Part shown: positions 63,587 to 64,000 of the stretch, piece after piece
How the letters are laid out: the number at the start of each line of letters is the position of its first letter
How positions within the stretch are numbered: position 1 is the first letter of the stretch
From: Streptomyces umbrinus
Lineage (GTDB): Bacteria > Actinomycetota > Actinomycetes > Streptomycetales > Streptomycetaceae
Direction of reading: 5' to 3'
NCBI RefSeq assembly: GCF_030817415.1
Contig: NZ_JAUSZI010000002.1
Coordinates: 9,052,001 to 9,116,000, forward strand
DNA: 64,000 bases
The notes under the pieces: model-generated
Databases searched by the model: none
The model's input: the letters and a program-made list of their open reading frames with translations, nothing else
What the model was told of the DNA's origin: nothing
Translations under genes and position numbers: made by a program

Positions 63587-64000
63587 GAGTCTGATCCCTC
63601 TCGTCCGGTGGACCGCCCGCCCCTGGGCGGTCCGGCATTTTGTCCGGTTCGAAAGGGGGGTTTTGTCACTTACGGCATGCCGAAATCGATCTCCGTGCAG
63701 GCCGGGTGAGCTGGCAAAGCTGGCCGACTGGCTGGGTCGGTCGCGCGGCGGCACTCGGCACAAAAGCGGTCACCGAGCACGGCACCCCCCTACCGCGCCC
63801 CGCGCCGGGCCCTCTTCGCGATCCTGAGCCCTCCCCTGAATCGCATGTGCGTGATGGTCCGATGCGGGTGGATGTACGACGGTATTGATGATTGAGACGA
63901 TATGGCAAGACCTGGAACGTGGCCTCACGTTTTTGTTGATTTGGACGTTACCTAACGGCCCGAGCGGATTTTTCCCATCCGCTTGAGGGCTTTGTCGGCC
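63587..64000. other. Leader region of the glycan operon and end of window
   Basis: This 414-base stretch holds the operon's promoter region. GC drops sharply from 63840 to 63980. A small hairpin (AGCGGAT at 63963-63969 with ATCCGCT at 63977-63983, loop TTTTCCC) may be a terminator of a gene beyond the window. No gene was recognised, though the next gene to the right may start outside. Confidence 0.4.

Overview
The window is chromosomal DNA of a Streptomyces-type actinomycete. It is very GC-rich with strongly GC-biased third codon positions, GTG and TTG starts are common, and the gene content is typical: paired resuscitation-promoting factors, streptogrisin-like proteases, an extra SepF paralogue, DnaE2, and secreted lipase and LPMO. 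No rRNA, tRNA, CRISPR array, intact insertion sequence, prophage or replication origin was found. It reads as ordinary core or near-core chromosome with several decaying loci.

Layout. 0-3.4 kb: end of tyrA, then cmk-plsC-der, closed by a 23-bp terminator. 3.4-4.8 kb: two unknown genes on the minus strand. 4.8-6.9 kb: a long divergent control region (candidate CRP site, nested inverted repeats, leader hairpin), then two Rpf/LysM muralytic proteins. 6.7-13.3 kb: a branched-chain amino-acid-type (Liv) ABC system. Its LivH-LivM-LivG chain appears to be one fused frame broken by one extra base in a duplicated linker; LivF, a membrane protein, a lipoprotein and a LivK-like receptor are nearby. 13.4-15.6 kb: a GT4 glycosyltransferase carrying a TTA codon and a coupled unknown protein. 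15.6-17.8 kb: epoxide hydrolase and divergent WYL regulator sharing a perfect palindrome. 18-24.4 kb: I78 inhibitor, PAP2 phosphatase, PIG-V-like mannosyltransferase, MFS exporter, glutaryl-CoA-dehydrogenase-like enzyme. 24.4-26.3 kb: SepF-like protein and a DUF5685 protein with an extraordinary cysteine tail.

26.4-33.3 kb: two polar amino-acid ABC systems. One is decayed (frameshifted receptor, truncated permease) but keeps a leader peptide and attenuator-like hairpin that suggest cysteine or sulfur control. The other (permease, ATPase, receptor) is intact and lies behind an FAD/NAD(P)-binding oxidoreductase. 33.4-41.4 kb: DUF1684 protein, two secreted S1 proteases, alpha/beta hydrolase, SPFH protein, PLP lyase, and a membrane protein interrupted by an in-frame TGA. 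41.5-46.2 kb: dnaE2 and an overlapping ImuB-like gene behind an SOS box. 46.3-54.5 kb: cupin and MarR with twin operators, lipase, sortase-anchored LPMO, two acetyltransferases, methyltransferase, DUF402, GntR, AAA ATPase, plus dispersed and short tandem repeats.

54.7-63.6 kb: a GH39-like glycosidase, two truncated pseudogenes joined head to head, and a tightly overlapping four-gene minus-strand operon (two GT2 enzymes, polysaccharide deacetylase, and a 1316-residue flippase fused to a GT-C-like domain) that probably makes and exports a cell-surface glycan. Most assignments rest on motifs and gene context read by eye. Frameshifts and the nonsense codon could be real mutations or sequencing errors.
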